Assembly: GCF_011393025.1 (NCBI RefSeq)
Contig: NZ_JAAOEO010000018.1
Location: forward strand, 27,783-91,782
DNA length: 64,000 nt
Direction: 5' to 3'
Source: Neobacillus terrae
GTDB lineage: Bacteria; Bacillota; Bacilli; Bacillales; Cytobacillaceae
Below the pieces are notes generated by a model. The model did no database searches and was not told where the DNA came from. It saw only the letters and a list, made by a program, of their open reading frames with translations. Numbering within the stretch: position 1 is the first letter of the stretch; every line of letters starts with the position of its first letter. Shown here piece by piece: positions 48,415 to 57,068 of this stretch. Made by a program: the position numbers and the translations under genes.

Positions 48415-50634
48415 ATGAAAAAAAGCTTTTTGGAAAGATACTCAGATTCTGTCGGAGGGAAATGGGGAAAATGGATTACTCTTGCCATCTGGATTGTCGT
48501 GGCTGGATTACTAAATTCTATTTTCCCACAGGCAAACACACAGGAGGATAATCTGGCAGCTAACTTAAAAAATAAGCAGCCTTCCGTTGTTGCTCAAGAG
48601 CTTGCGGAAAAAGAATTTCCTTCCGGCAGCGGAAAACCAGCGCTGCTTACCTGGTATCGAGCTACGGGAATTACAGATGAAGACTTAAAGGGAATTCAGA
48701 GCTTTTCTGAAAAAATAACCACCGACCCTATTCCCTTTCAGACGGAGGCACCTCCTTTTCATAAGCTGCCCCTGCCTGTATTAAAACACCAGCTATCGAA
48801 GGATGGAACCACGTTCGTCTATCCTATTTTGTTTGATAAGAAGGCAAGCACAGAGGAATTGAATAAAAGTATTGATCAGTTAGATAAAATAGCGGATTCC
48901 CAATTTGATAAAAATCCGTTAAAAGCCTCACTTTCAAATAAAGACCGTTTGGTGGTTAGAGTTACGGGCCCTGTAGGAATTGAAGTAGATGCCACTGCAC
49001 TTTTTTCACAGGGAGATTTTAAACTTCTGTTTGCAACTGTTCTATTGGTTCTGGTTTTCCTTCTCGCTATCTATCGCTCCCCTATCCTGGCTTTTGTACC
49101 CTTAGTCGCAGTAGGATTTGCTTATGGGGTAATTAACCCAATACTTGGAGCAGCAGGCAAGGAAGGCTGGGTAACGTTTGATTCTCAAGGGCTTTCCATC
49201 ATGACTGTTCTTCTTTTTGGAGCAGGAACCGATTATTGTTTATTCTTGATTGCCCGGTTCAGAAGTGTTTTACAGGAAGAAGAAAGCAAAATGACTGCAT
49301 TAAAAAGAGCTTTGGGAGGTTCTTCAGGGGCAATAGCCATGAGTGGCCTGACAGTAGTATTTTCCTTATTAGCACTCCTTCTCGCTCATTATGGTTCTAT
49401 TCAGCGCTTTGCTATCCCGTTTAGCTTATCAATTTTTATTATGATGATCGCAAGCTTAACTTTGGTTCCTGCTTTACTTGGGATTTTCGGCAGGATTTCC
49501 TTTTTCCCTTTCATTCCAAGAACAGAGGAAATGATAAAAGAACGTGCACTCCGCAAAGGAAAACCAGTTCCCGCTATAAAAGGAAAGCACAGAATTGGAA
49601 CTGCTTTAGGCGAGTTTATTACTAAACATCCTAAAATGATAGCGATTATCACAACGATTTTGTTAGGTGTTTTTGCTTTTTCCGCGAGCAAAATTTCCTA
49701 TACCTTCGACACTCTTTCCTCCTTTCCAAAGGATATGCCGTCAAGGGAAGGATTTAAAATTATTTCTGACCATTTTACTCCGGGTCAGTTAGCACCTGTT
49801 CAGGTTATGATTGATACGGAAGGAAAAGAAGTTAACGCCGTGGATAATTTGAAAGCACTATCCTTTGTATCAAAGGTTTCAGAGCCGAAAAAGGGAAAGA
49901 ACAATAAAAACCTTTTATCCTATGACGTTGAACTTAAGGAAAATCCATATTCCAATAAAGCAATGGATCAGATTCCTGCCATTAAGAAAGCAGCAAAAAC
50001 GGCCCTTATAGATGCTGGAGTCTCCACAAAAAATGTTTGGGTTTCAGGCCAAACAGCACAGCAATATGACACAAGGGAAACAACCGACCGAGATGAGAGT
50101 ATCGTGATTCCGGTTATTATTGCTACAATTGCGGTTCTGCTGTTCATTTACCTGCGTTCTATTGTCGCTATGGTTTACTTGATGGCGACCGTGCTGCTTT
50201 CATTTTTCAGTGCACTTGGCCTAGGATGGGTTGTACTCCATTATTTGTTTGATGTCCAGGCGATCCAGGGATTCATTCCTTTGTATGCCTTCGTCTTCAT
50301 CGTGGCATTAGGCGAAGATTACAACATATTTATGATTTCGAGCATCTGGAAAAAAGCACGCCGGGTCCCTCTTGCTGAAGCAGTAAGAGATGGTGTTGCT
50401 GAAACAGGTTCAGTCATCACCTCTGCAGGTTTGATTCTGGCGGGAACCTTTGCCGTTCTGGCTACCCTTCCAATTCAAATCCTTGTCCAATTTGGAACGA
50501 TTACTGCGCTTGGTGTTTTACTTGATACCTTTATAGTCAGGCCTTTTTTAGTACCAGCACTTACCGTTTGGATTGGCAAATTTGCTTTCTGGCCAGGCAG
50601 CCAAAAACGGAAAACAGTAAAGCAGGATATGTAA
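48415..50634 (+). CDS. MMPL/RND-family exporter (YdfJ/YdgH type)
   Basis: A 739-residue membrane protein with two repeats, each with one membrane segment, a large outside domain and five more segments. Signature: GAGTDYCLFLIARFR in the first half, with Asp for proton relay, and GEDYNIFMIS in the second half. Substrates in the family are lipids, peptides or drugs. It is downstream of a TetR gene with operators between. AAAGGAGAGG precedes the ATG. No adaptor or outer-membrane partner is expected in Gram-positives. Confidence 0.92.
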   Translation: MKKSFLERYSDSVGGKWGKWITLAIWIVVAGLLNSIFPQANTQEDNLAANLKNKQPSVVAQELAEKEFPSGSGKPALLTWYRATGITDEDLKGIQSFSEKITTDPIPFQTEAPPFHKLPLPVLKHQLSKDGTTFVYPILFDKKASTEELNKSIDQLDKIADSQFDKNPLKASLSNKDRLVVRVTGPVGIEVDATALFSQGDFKLLFATVLLVLVFLLAIYRSPILAFVPLVAVGFAYGVINPILGAAGKEGWVTFDSQGLSIMTVLLFGAGTDYCLFLIARFRSVLQEEESKMTALKRALGGSSGAIAMSGLTVVFSLLALLLAHYGSIQRFAIPFSLSIFIMMIASLTLVPALLGIFGRISFFPFIPRTEEMIKERALRKGKPVPAIKGKHRIGTALGEFITKHPKMIAIITTILLGVFAFSASKISYTFDTLSSFPKDMPSREGFKIISDHFTPGQLAPVQVMIDTEGKEVNAVDNLKALSFVSKVSEPKKGKNNKNLLSYDVELKENPYSNKAMDQIPAIKKAAKTALIDAGVSTKNVWVSGQTAQQYDTRETTDRDESIVIPVIIATIAVLLFIYLRSIVAMVYLMATVLLSFFSALGLGWVVLHYLFDVQAIQGFIPLYAFVFIVALGEDYNIFMISSIWKKARRVPLAEAVRDGVAETGSVITSAGLILAGTFAVLATLPIQILVQFGTITALGVLLDTFIVRPFLVPALTVWIGKFAFWPGSQKRKTVKQDM

Positions 50635-50637
50635 AAT

Positions 50638-50665
50638 AAACCCCTCAGATTGAGGGGTTTATTTT
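50638..50665 (+). terminator. Terminator of the MMPL gene
   Basis: AAACCCCTCA and TGAGGGGTTT form a perfect 10-bp stem, then ATTTTATT. Confidence 0.88.
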
Positions 50666-51209
50666 ATTCAGTTTTATTCCAGGTGACAACCTCTACGTTT
50701 AGAATATCCACTTCTCCAGGCTTAATAGGTGTGGAATGTATTGAAAAAGACCGAATCGGTTTCCCTTTATAATTTCGTTTTGGTAATACCTTGCTGTCGC
50801 TGATGAAAGTTCTGTAAGTTCTTTATATTCAATCTGGCGCTATTAATCTAATTTCGCTCTCTTCGATTTCTCCGGTTAATGGCTTGTATTTCTCCTCTGA
50901 GCATAGATAAAAGACATTTTTATTTTTGACTAGTCTTTCTATTGGAATTTTAAAAAATAGCTGCTCTTCTTTAGGTTTAACTCCTAAGCTGTTTAGGGCT
51001 TGATAAATATGATTTGGATGTAAAGGTAAAGAAGTGAATGACATCATTCCATAAACAATTCAGCTGCGGGATTTGCCTCTTTAGCAGTTTATGTCTGTCC
51101 GGGTGGTCAAAATATTTTTTAATATATGTCACGTAAAGTTCGGGCTGTTGTTCTTTTAATATATTTAAGAAAGTATTAACTTTGTACCGACAAGTTCCTT
51201 AGGCACCAT
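50664..51209 (-). pseudogene. Frameshifted gene of a group-specific Bacillus protein
   Basis: Coding-like segments appear in successive minus-strand frames: MVPKELVGTK at the 5' end, NTFLNILKEQQPELYVTYIK then HPDRHKLLKRQIPQLNCLW, SLPLHPNHIYQALNSLGVKP with FKIPIERLV and SEEKYKPLTGEIEESEI, and finally KGKPIRSFSIHSTPIKPGEV to VVTWNKTE. At least three frame changes (near 51180, 51040 and 50830) are needed to join them. The 72-codon open stretch 50829-51047 is only the middle part. Function unknown. Confidence 0.65.
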
Positions 51210-51266
51210 ATACAAATTCGATATTAACTCCCCCTTACCTTTTAAAAATGACGTGCACTAAGCACG

Positions 51267-51968
51267 TTATTTGTTTTTTATAATACTCTCTATTTTGTCT
51301 GTATAAATTTTAGCCAGCTCTTTCTCTGCATATTGAAAATTTCTCATACTTGCCTCTTTAGGAATATTCATTTTTACTAGTTTTTTATCCAGATCCTCAA
51401 TAACAAATCTCTCGTCTTTGTCATGATTCACCCCGCCGACATCTGCTAAATCAATTTTTTGCCCATTTTTTAATTCGATAATGTAAAAAAAATCTCCCTT
51501 AGAATGAAATTTGGGTAAAAACTCTTTTTTTCCATATATACCTGTACTAATTTTTTTAATATCACAATAGCTATACTCTCTTCCCTGCGGGTAATGAAAG
51601 GAAAAAACAATAATCTTCTTTTTCGTTACAACAGCAACATCTGTAACGATTAAATAAAACAGCAGAATATTGATAATCAAAAAAACAGAAAGTAATTCTT
51701 TTCTATATTTTTTAAAAATTTGACCTTTAGAGCCATTAAAAAATTCCTGAATCATTTCCCTAAAGTCCTTGCTAAAAAGATAGAAAACCACAGGAAAGAT
51801 ATAAAATTCATAAATAAACGCTAACTGTGTGCCGGGTGATTTAAAAACCCATAATAGATAATTATCCGGTACAAATAGAGTTTCTTGTAAGAAAACGATT
51901 AAAACATAAACCAATATAGTCAAAATGATCATAACTATAAGTACAAGAAGATTTTTTAACCACTGCAC
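51267..51968 (-). CDS. Hypothetical membrane protein, 233 residues
   Basis: Unrecognised. Start taken as the GTG at 51968, eight bases after TAGGAG. Three or four hydrophobic segments in the first half (about 5-28, 45-62, 90-112), then a soluble C-terminal domain with a YSYCDIKKISTGIYGKK strand and YIIELKNGQKIDLADVGG, which resembles PH-like domains of Bacillus membrane proteins (a resemblance in pattern only). It lies 38 bp after the RidA gene. Confidence 0.65.
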   Translation of the reverse strand: MQWLKNLLVLIVMIILTILVYVLIVFLQETLFVPDNYLLWVFKSPGTQLAFIYEFYIFPVVFYLFSKDFREMIQEFFNGSKGQIFKKYRKELLSVFLIINILLFYLIVTDVAVVTKKKIIVFSFHYPQGREYSYCDIKKISTGIYGKKEFLPKFHSKGDFFYIIELKNGQKIDLADVGGVNHDKDERFVIEDLDKKLVKMNIPKEASMRNFQYAEKELAKIYTDKIESIIKNK

Positions 51969-52006
51969 ATAAAGCACTCCTAGTTTAAGACGACCAGCCG
52001 GGGAAA

Positions 52007-52414
52007 TTATAAGTCTCCAACTGCGATTGCCTCAATCTCAATTAAAAAATCCTCACTGATAAGCTTTCGAACTTCAACCGCAGAACTTGCTGGCGGATTT
52101 GCCGTATTGACATACTGATCGCGAATTTCCCTTACAACCTTCATATTTGAAATGTCGGTCAGAAAAAAAGTTAATTTCACAACATCCTTAAAGCAGGCTC
52201 CTGCTGCTTCTAAAGCCTTGTTTATATTTTCAAAAACCTGTTTTGTTTGTGTGGCTAAATCACCTTTACCGACTATTTGCCCTTCGTTATCAAGCGCCAA
52301 TTGCCCAGATATATAAATCGATCGGGCATTCTTCACCTCTACCACATGTGTATAACCGAAAGTTGGAGGCATTCCCTCTGGATTTATATATTTTACCTCT
52401 TTATTATTCCCCAT
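52007..52414 (-). CDS. RidA-family protein (enamine/imine deaminase)
   Basis: A 135-residue RidA/YjgF/UK114 protein. Landmarks: TFGYTHVVEVKNARSIYISG, QLALDNEGQIVGKGD, and the C-terminal PASSAVEVRKL and IEIEAIAVGDL. The conserved Arg of the active site (VEVR) is kept. Family members hydrolyse reactive imines such as 2-aminoacrylate. AAAGGAG precedes the ATG. Confidence 0.9.
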   Translation of the reverse strand: MGNNKEVKYINPEGMPPTFGYTHVVEVKNARSIYISGQLALDNEGQIVGKGDLATQTKQVFENINKALEAAGACFKDVVKLTFFLTDISNMKVVREIRDQYVNTANPPASSAVEVRKLISEDFLIEIEAIAVGDL

Positions 52415-52484
52415 ATGTAGGATCTCCTTTTGTAAAATGATAGTTCTTAATAAAATATACTACATTTTCTAGTATCTGGTAAAA

Positions 52485-52874
52485 TTGAACAAAAAGGGAG
52501 ATGAGTTTCTGTCTGAAAAAAACAAAGTTATCTCAATAGTTTTAGTCTTTGTTTTGCTAATTGTTATAAGTGTTCGAGGAGTTCCTGTATTGGCAAAGAG
52601 TGATGGAAATTTAAATCACTCATTACATTGGATTGTGTATGGCTATGATAGAGTTTGGTATAAAGAACGTGCTTACTTAGGTCCAGGCAGGGAATTTACT
52701 TCTTTGGAATTCGAAAAAGAATTTGGCGAAGGCCACAAGTTTATTGAAACTGGTGAAAAAGTGATTGGACTCCCTGTTTACGATACAATCCGAAATGATA
52801 AGGTTTCTACCCTTTTATTTCTTAAAAAGCCAAACGGGAATTTAATCATCTATACCTTGAGTGGTGGGCCTTAA
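52485..52874 (+). CDS. Exported or membrane-anchored hypothetical protein
   Basis: Unrecognised. The first start is a TTG at 52485 without a ribosome site. A CTG at 52509, eight bases after AAAGGGAG, gives (M)SEKNKVISIVLVFVLL and is the better fit to a normal N-terminus. From there the protein has about 121 residues: one N-terminal hydrophobic segment ending VPVLAKS, which could be a signal peptide, then a domain with YGYDRVWYKERAYLGPG and EFTSLEFEKEFGEG. A hairpin follows the stop. Confidence 0.6.
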   Translation: MNKKGDEFLSEKNKVISIVLVFVLLIVISVRGVPVLAKSDGNLNHSLHWIVYGYDRVWYKERAYLGPGREFTSLEFEKEFGEGHKFIETGEKVIGLPVYDTIRNDKVSTLLFLKKPNGNLIIYTLSGGP

Positions 52875-52887
52875 GGGTTTAATAAAA

Positions 52888-52918
52888 ACACCCAGCTGCA
52901 GATTTGCAGCTGGGTGTT
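52888..52918. terminator. Strong hairpin with the better T-run on the minus strand
   Basis: AACACCCAGCTGC (52888-52900) and GCAGCTGGGTGTT (52906-52918) form a 13-bp perfect stem. The minus strand continues TTTTATT; the plus strand has only GGTCATTTTC. Confidence 0.75.
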
Positions 52919-52990
52919 GGTCATTTTCTTCGGTTTGTGGTCAATAAAAAAAGTCGGGTATTCAGGATAGCCAGTTGGTTCGGTTGCCTT

Positions 52991-53093
52991 TTTAATTTCG
53001 GCATTCCTGGATGAACTCGTGCATATCTTGGATGAATTCGTGCATTACCGATATATACTCGTGCATTTCATGGATGAATTCTTGCATTAATTA
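52991..53093. repeat. Second, shorter 21-bp repeat array with the TCGTGCAT core
   Basis: Four units of exactly 21 bp, like GATGAACTCGTGCATATCTTG, preceded by a degenerate one. The core A-A-Y-T-C-G-T-G-C-A-T is the same as in the array at 6541-6834, 46 kb away. The gap 52919-53311 has no gene. Confidence 0.75.
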
Positions 53094-53311
53094 AATGTTG
53101 GTGAGGTATTTGAGAGAAAAATTAGTACTTTTTAAATAATTTGAAGAACCAGGCTAATAAAAAAATCGTTTTTTAAATTAAAAACGTTTAAATTTCTTTG
53201 TTTTTTAATAAAAAAATGATAGAAAAAATTAGGATTTCCAACCGAATTACCAACCTGGGTATACTCCGCGTTAATCCTTAAGTGGCCTTCTCCATCCCCT
53301 CTTCTTTTTAA

Positions 53312-53340
53312 TAAAAAACGATTCAGTTTTAACTGAATCG
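53312..53340 (-). terminator. Terminator of the phosphodiesterase-family gene
   Basis: CGATTCAGTT (53319-53328) pairs with AACTGAATCG (53331-53340); TTTTTTATT follows on the minus strand. Confidence 0.85.
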
Positions 53341-53349
53341 CCTTGTAAT

Positions 53350-55314
53350 CTATTTATCTATTAATCCCTTTATCCTTTTCCCCTCGACAAAGGAAGGTGT
53401 TTTTAAACCTAGGAGATTATAAACTGTAGGTGCAATATCTAAATTAGAAACAGGTTTAATTTGTTTTCCTTTTTCGATATCGGAACCTGCTGCCATAAAG
53501 ACAGCTTTAAGCTTTTCTCTATATGGATTTCCTCCATGAGTTCCAAGTTCAGGTGAAGGTTTTACTGATTCGGATGCACCATTCCCCATTATATACCCAG
53601 GTGCTGCCATCAACAGGATGTCCCCTTCATGATTATCCTTCTTTATCGCTTTTTCACTTTTATGAAGTATCCTTACCTCCTCATATAGATGAACTTCTCT
53701 ATTTGTAATGTAACCAGTCATATCCTTGGTATCTTCTTTGATAGATGAAAGTGTCAACCCTTCATTTGTAAGGCTGTCCCACATTTCTTTTGCGTAATGT
53801 GATACCACTTTTGAACCTTCAGTTCTTTTTATTTTTTCGTCCTTAAAGGCTTTTATAACTTCATCTCTTACCTTCTTATAGTTCTTTTGCGGAACAATTC
53901 CTGATTTCTCTCTTGAATCAAGGTTAATGTATACATGGGCAGCAGAACCGCTCGGAATTGCGATCGCCTTTGTTTTTTTAGGATCGACATTCCCCTTTTC
54001 ATCCAAAACCAGTAGGCCCTCGTCTTTGAGTACCTTGTTAGGCTCAAGCATGGAATGCGCAGGTTCCATGCCATGGTCTGAAACAATGAACAAGATATCA
54101 TTCTTATCAAGAGACTTAACTGTTTTGCCAACCACTGTATCTGCAACTCTATATGACCATTCAATATAGTTCTGATACTTTTTTGATTTTTCAGGAGAGT
54201 ATCCAGGCTGACGAGGATCAGACATTAAATAGCGATGCTCTTGATGGTCAATTTGAGGAGCATATAATATAACCAAATCTGGGTTATACTCTTTTTTGAT
54301 AAAAAGGGAAACATCCGTAACCCATTCTACGAATCTTTCAGAAATTTGCTCGTACTCTTTTCTAGTAATCCATCCCTTTTCAAAAGCAGTGTCATCTGCT
54401 TCAACTGGAAAAAAGCCAAAACGGTCTTTAACTTCTTTTTTAAAATGATCAGGTCCATCAATGCGGCCTGAAGTAACAGCCGTTCTATACATTTCCGTTT
54501 CCTTTTCTAATTTCTCATCACCTAGGGAGAAACGGTACCAGAACCCGGCAGTTTGGCCATCTTTTACAGGGATGCTAATGGAACCCCAATTCCCTGGATT
54601 TATTGCTTTATCTTCCTGATTTAGCTCTTTTGTTTTTGAAACAATGAATTTTTTATAATTAATCTTTTTGTCGTTGGTTGTATCTATCGCCAAAACATAG
54701 TAAGTTTGATTTTTTTTATTTTTCATCTCAATATGGAGTTCAGATTCCTTGGGTGTACTATAGCTTTTCGGAGTATTCCTCCAGTTTGATGCTTTTCTGA
54801 ACGTCAGCTTATCGTTATTACTTGGGGACCATGTTTCTCCATAATAAACTGTGTAGTCTGCCTCTTTGCCTTTTTGAGGCACTGCCCCAGGAAACGCAAT
54901 CGTTGCTGTTGTTTTTCCTTGCTGTTTTGCCTCTAGCCAAAGAGGATCAACCTCTGGCCTAGTTAAAAAGGCGTCCTTCTTATTTGTCAAGGAGGCTCCT
55001 GACTGCTGCCATACATTACTGACGACAGAGGTTTTCAGCGGACTCGCTCCTGTTGCGATTGCTGCATGGGACGGTGCCGTAAGTGAAGGGCTGATTGTCG
55101 TTGAATATTTTGCAATTGTCCCATTCTTAAATACCTTTTTTATATGAGGAAGCTTGCCTTCTTTTACATATCTCCTCATTAAATCATTTCTCATTCCATC
55201 AAAAGAAATAAGGATTACTTGTTTATTATTTGTCTCTGCGAATACAGCTTCTTGGCTAAATCCAGCCAAAATAAAAAATACTAAAACTAAAACTCTTGCT
55301 AATCTTGTTGTCAT
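53350..55314 (-). CDS. Secreted alkaline-phosphatase-superfamily enzyme (phosphodiesterase/nucleotide pyrophosphatase type)
   Basis: A 654-residue protein with a signal peptide (ARVLVLVFFILAGF, cleavage after VFAE near residue 27). The two-metal site is complete: ISFDGMRNDL, the nucleophile Thr in PSLTAPSHAA, IDHQEHR, VSDHGMEPAH, and a final GTHGG. It hydrolyses phosphodiesters or phosphomonoesters outside the cell. A long insertion between the halves is unusual in size. AGGTGG lies ahead of the ATG. Stands alone. Confidence 0.88.
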   Translation of the reverse strand: MTTRLARVLVLVFFILAGFSQEAVFAETNNKQVILISFDGMRNDLMRRYVKEGKLPHIKKVFKNGTIAKYSTTISPSLTAPSHAAIATGASPLKTSVVSNVWQQSGASLTNKKDAFLTRPEVDPLWLEAKQQGKTTATIAFPGAVPQKGKEADYTVYYGETWSPSNNDKLTFRKASNWRNTPKSYSTPKESELHIEMKNKKNQTYYVLAIDTTNDKKINYKKFIVSKTKELNQEDKAINPGNWGSISIPVKDGQTAGFWYRFSLGDEKLEKETEMYRTAVTSGRIDGPDHFKKEVKDRFGFFPVEADDTAFEKGWITRKEYEQISERFVEWVTDVSLFIKKEYNPDLVILYAPQIDHQEHRYLMSDPRQPGYSPEKSKKYQNYIEWSYRVADTVVGKTVKSLDKNDILFIVSDHGMEPAHSMLEPNKVLKDEGLLVLDEKGNVDPKKTKAIAIPSGSAAHVYINLDSREKSGIVPQKNYKKVRDEVIKAFKDEKIKRTEGSKVVSHYAKEMWDSLTNEGLTLSSIKEDTKDMTGYITNREVHLYEEVRILHKSEKAIKKDNHEGDILLMAAPGYIMGNGASESVKPSPELGTHGGNPYREKLKAVFMAAGSDIEKGKQIKPVSNLDIAPTVYNLLGLKTPSFVEGKRIKGLIDK

Positions 55315-55489
55315 TCTTCCACCTGCTTAACTTTTGTCTAAGCTCTGTATACCCTCATTCTTCTATCTTTAAAAATATAAATGTAGGATGGTATTAATTT
55401 TTTAAACTTCTAATTTTTGCCTGATTAAAAGTTTCTGAACGGGGAATATACACACTAAGAACAAAAAATACTTATAGAGGTGATTTTAA

Positions 55490-55612
55490 ATGAGAAAAGA
55501 AAACATTTCATTAATAGAGTTTACTAGTGAGGAAGGATTTGAATTAAAAGGTTATATTTCTCAACTATTTGAACACGTATCTTCTGAAGATAATAACAAC
55601 GAACAAAGCTAA
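55490..55612 (+). CDS. Very small protein, 40 residues
   Basis: The ATG follows AGAGGTG by eight bases and a strong terminator overlaps the stop, so this is a proper gene despite its size. The reading is MRKENISLIEFTSEEGFELK followed by GYISQLFEHVSSEDNNNEQS. It is acidic and amphipathic with no membrane segment. Unrecognised. Confidence 0.65.
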   Translation: MRKENISLIEFTSEEGFELKGYISQLFEHVSSEDNNNEQS

Positions 55613-55640
55613 TCAGACTATGCTGATTAGCTTTTATTTT
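55606..55640. terminator. Bidirectional terminator
   Basis: AAGCTAATCAG and CTGATTAGCTT form an 11-bp perfect stem followed by TTATTTTTTT on the plus strand. Convergent with the 70-residue gene on the minus strand. Confidence 0.85.
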
Positions 55641-55641
55641 T

Positions 55642-55854
55642 TTAAATAACCTTTTTTCTTTGAAAAATAAGCACGACGGCAGCACATAAAGAAAATCCCA
55701 AAAGAATAAAGACCATAAACAATAAAGTAAGTAAGGAAGTGCTTTTTGGATTAAGATCAGTGTTAGAAGCAAAATAATGTGCAGCGAGCTTACTGCTTAC
55801 AATGAGTATGACGATTTCAAATAATGCAGCTATTAAAATATAAAATTGCCTCAA
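55642..55854 (-). CDS. Small membrane protein, 70 residues
   Basis: Unrecognised. TTG start six bases after AGAGGTGG. Two hydrophobic segments (about 5-25 and 42-63) with a polar loop and a basic end QRKKVI. It shares the terminator at 55606-55640 with the facing 40-residue gene. Confidence 0.65.
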   Translation of the reverse strand: MRQFYILIAALFEIVILIVSSKLAAHYFASNTDLNPKSTSLLTLLFMVFILLGFSLCAAVVLIFQRKKVI

Positions 55855-55921
55855 TCATTCCACCTCTTTAATGTTTCTGCAACGCGCTTTGTCTAATTTA
55901 TCTTTTTATATCAAACCTCTA

Positions 55922-56095
55922 TCAATTATTTTTTTCTAGAAGTTCAATTATTCGATCAAGCTTTTCCTCAATGCTTTTATTGCTGTGATTTCTGGTGTTT
56001 GAATGAATAAGCATTCTTCTAATAAAAAGCGCAAAGGATATCACAAATAATATTAAAAGAAAAAATACGATCAAAAAAAACAATAAATCGCCCAT
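55922..56095 (-). CDS. DUF4083-like small membrane protein, 57 residues
   Basis: Missed by length cut-offs. The ATG follows AAAGGAG by eight bases. It has one N-terminal hydrophobic segment (MGDLLFFLIVFFLLILFVIS), a short basic linker (FIRRMLIHSN) and a C-terminal helix SIEEKLDRIIELLEKNN. That layout, with the KLDRIIELLE end, is the DUF4083 pattern. The 62-residue protein at 56825-57013 has the same design (IENKLDQLIKQNG). Confidence 0.7.
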   Translation of the reverse strand: MGDLLFFLIVFFLLILFVISFALFIRRMLIHSNTRNHSNKSIEEKLDRIIELLEKNN

Positions 56096-56394
56096 ATTTT
56101 ATCTCCTTTACTTTTATCAAAAAAGGTGAGATACTCCTCCTTGAATTCATGCATCCTATGCTCTAAGTTCACTATTTTAAACATAAGAATATCATAAACT
56201 TATTCATTATCACTAAATTTGAATTCTATTAAAATTCCCACTGCCTACTTCTTTTATGGTAAGTGGGTATTCTACAAGTCCAAGTCATTGAGGAGCTCAT
56301 TTTCGGTCAAGTCCTCAGAATCATTTGTCTGTTAATACTCATGCCAATATTTACATATAACTTCAAAGGCATGAAAAAGGAGTGGAAACTCGCT

Positions 56395-56850
56395 CTAGTC
56401 CTGTGATGAATACATCAATTTGGATAAATTCAGTCTGGAAATGTCATAGTTTGACCCGATTGAATTTAATAAAGTTTGGTAAAAAGGAACATCTTCCGTC
56501 AACGGCATTTCCTCAAACAGTTTTGTATCTACTTTATAGTTGTTATATGGAACGCAATTATCCTTTAGATCCACTAACCCATCTGCAAAAGTCTCAATCA
56601 TTACACTATCTTCCTGCGATAGAGGTTCATCCGATACGATGTCCACTTTAAGAATATTGTTGCAGACGCCAATATCCTCTTTCTCCATGTATTGAAAGGT
56701 GGTTCCAATATCCTCTAACATGAGAGGTCTCCGCAAATCTTCAATGACCAAATATCCCAATGAAATGTTGTTCTTGAAAGCCATAAAGACTTCCAAATCC
56801 CTCAACCTGAGTTTTCTTCTAAACTTATACGTCTTTAGGCTCCTGTTCAA
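56395..56850 (-). CDS. Hypothetical protein, possibly a decaying longer gene
   Basis: Unrecognised. The open stretch has 151 codons; the likely start is the ATG at 56784 (MAFKNNISLGYLVIEDLRRP) or an earlier TTG. Beyond the stop at 56395 the same frame goes on with protein-like sequence, SEFPLLFHAFEVICKYWHEY, a second stop, then QTNDSEDLTENELLNDLDL and a third stop at 56272. That suggests two nonsense mutations near the 3' end of a once longer gene. The rest of the gap to 56095 has no gene. Confidence 0.45.
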   Translation of the reverse strand: MNRSLKTYKFRRKLRLRDLEVFMAFKNNISLGYLVIEDLRRPLMLEDIGTTFQYMEKEDIGVCNNILKVDIVSDEPLSQEDSVMIETFADGLVDLKDNCVPYNNYKVDTKLFEEMPLTEDVPFYQTLLNSIGSNYDISRLNLSKLMYSSQD

Positions 56851-57013
56851 CGGGTACTCTCACTCCATTTTGCTTAATAAGTTGATCCAGCTTATTTTCT
56901 ATGTTTTTTAAAATATTCCTAACTGAAATTAAGTAGGTATATCCCTGAAATAATAATGAAAGCACTATAATGACCAATATTAAAAAGCCCATAATAATAA
57001 GAAATCCCGGCAT
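56825..57013 (-). CDS. Small membrane protein, 62 residues, DUF4083-like layout
   Basis: ATG at 57013 after AAGAGGTGGAG. One hydrophobic segment (GFLIIMGFLILVIIVLSLLF), then a helix VRNILKNIENKLDQLIKQNG and a short polar tail. The layout matches the 57-residue gene at 55922-56095 and both may be relatives. Function unknown. Confidence 0.65.
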   Translation of the reverse strand: MPGFLIIMGFLILVIIVLSLLFQGYTYLISVRNILKNIENKLDQLIKQNGVRVPVEQEPKDV

Positions 57014-57030
57014 ATCTCCACCTCTTGATA

Positions 57031-57062
57031 ATAAAATGAGCTGCCTACGACAGCTCATTTTT
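57031..57062 (-). terminator. Terminator of the PBP gene
   Basis: AAATGAGCTG (57034-57043) pairs with CAGCTCATTT (57051-57060), then ATTTTATTAT on the minus strand. Confidence 0.8.
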
Positions 57063-57068
57063 AAAATT

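Noticed and set aside
56140..56160. Single GAATTCATGCAT resembling the 21-bp repeat core
   Set aside because: One imperfect copy without periodic neighbours; chance cannot be excluded.
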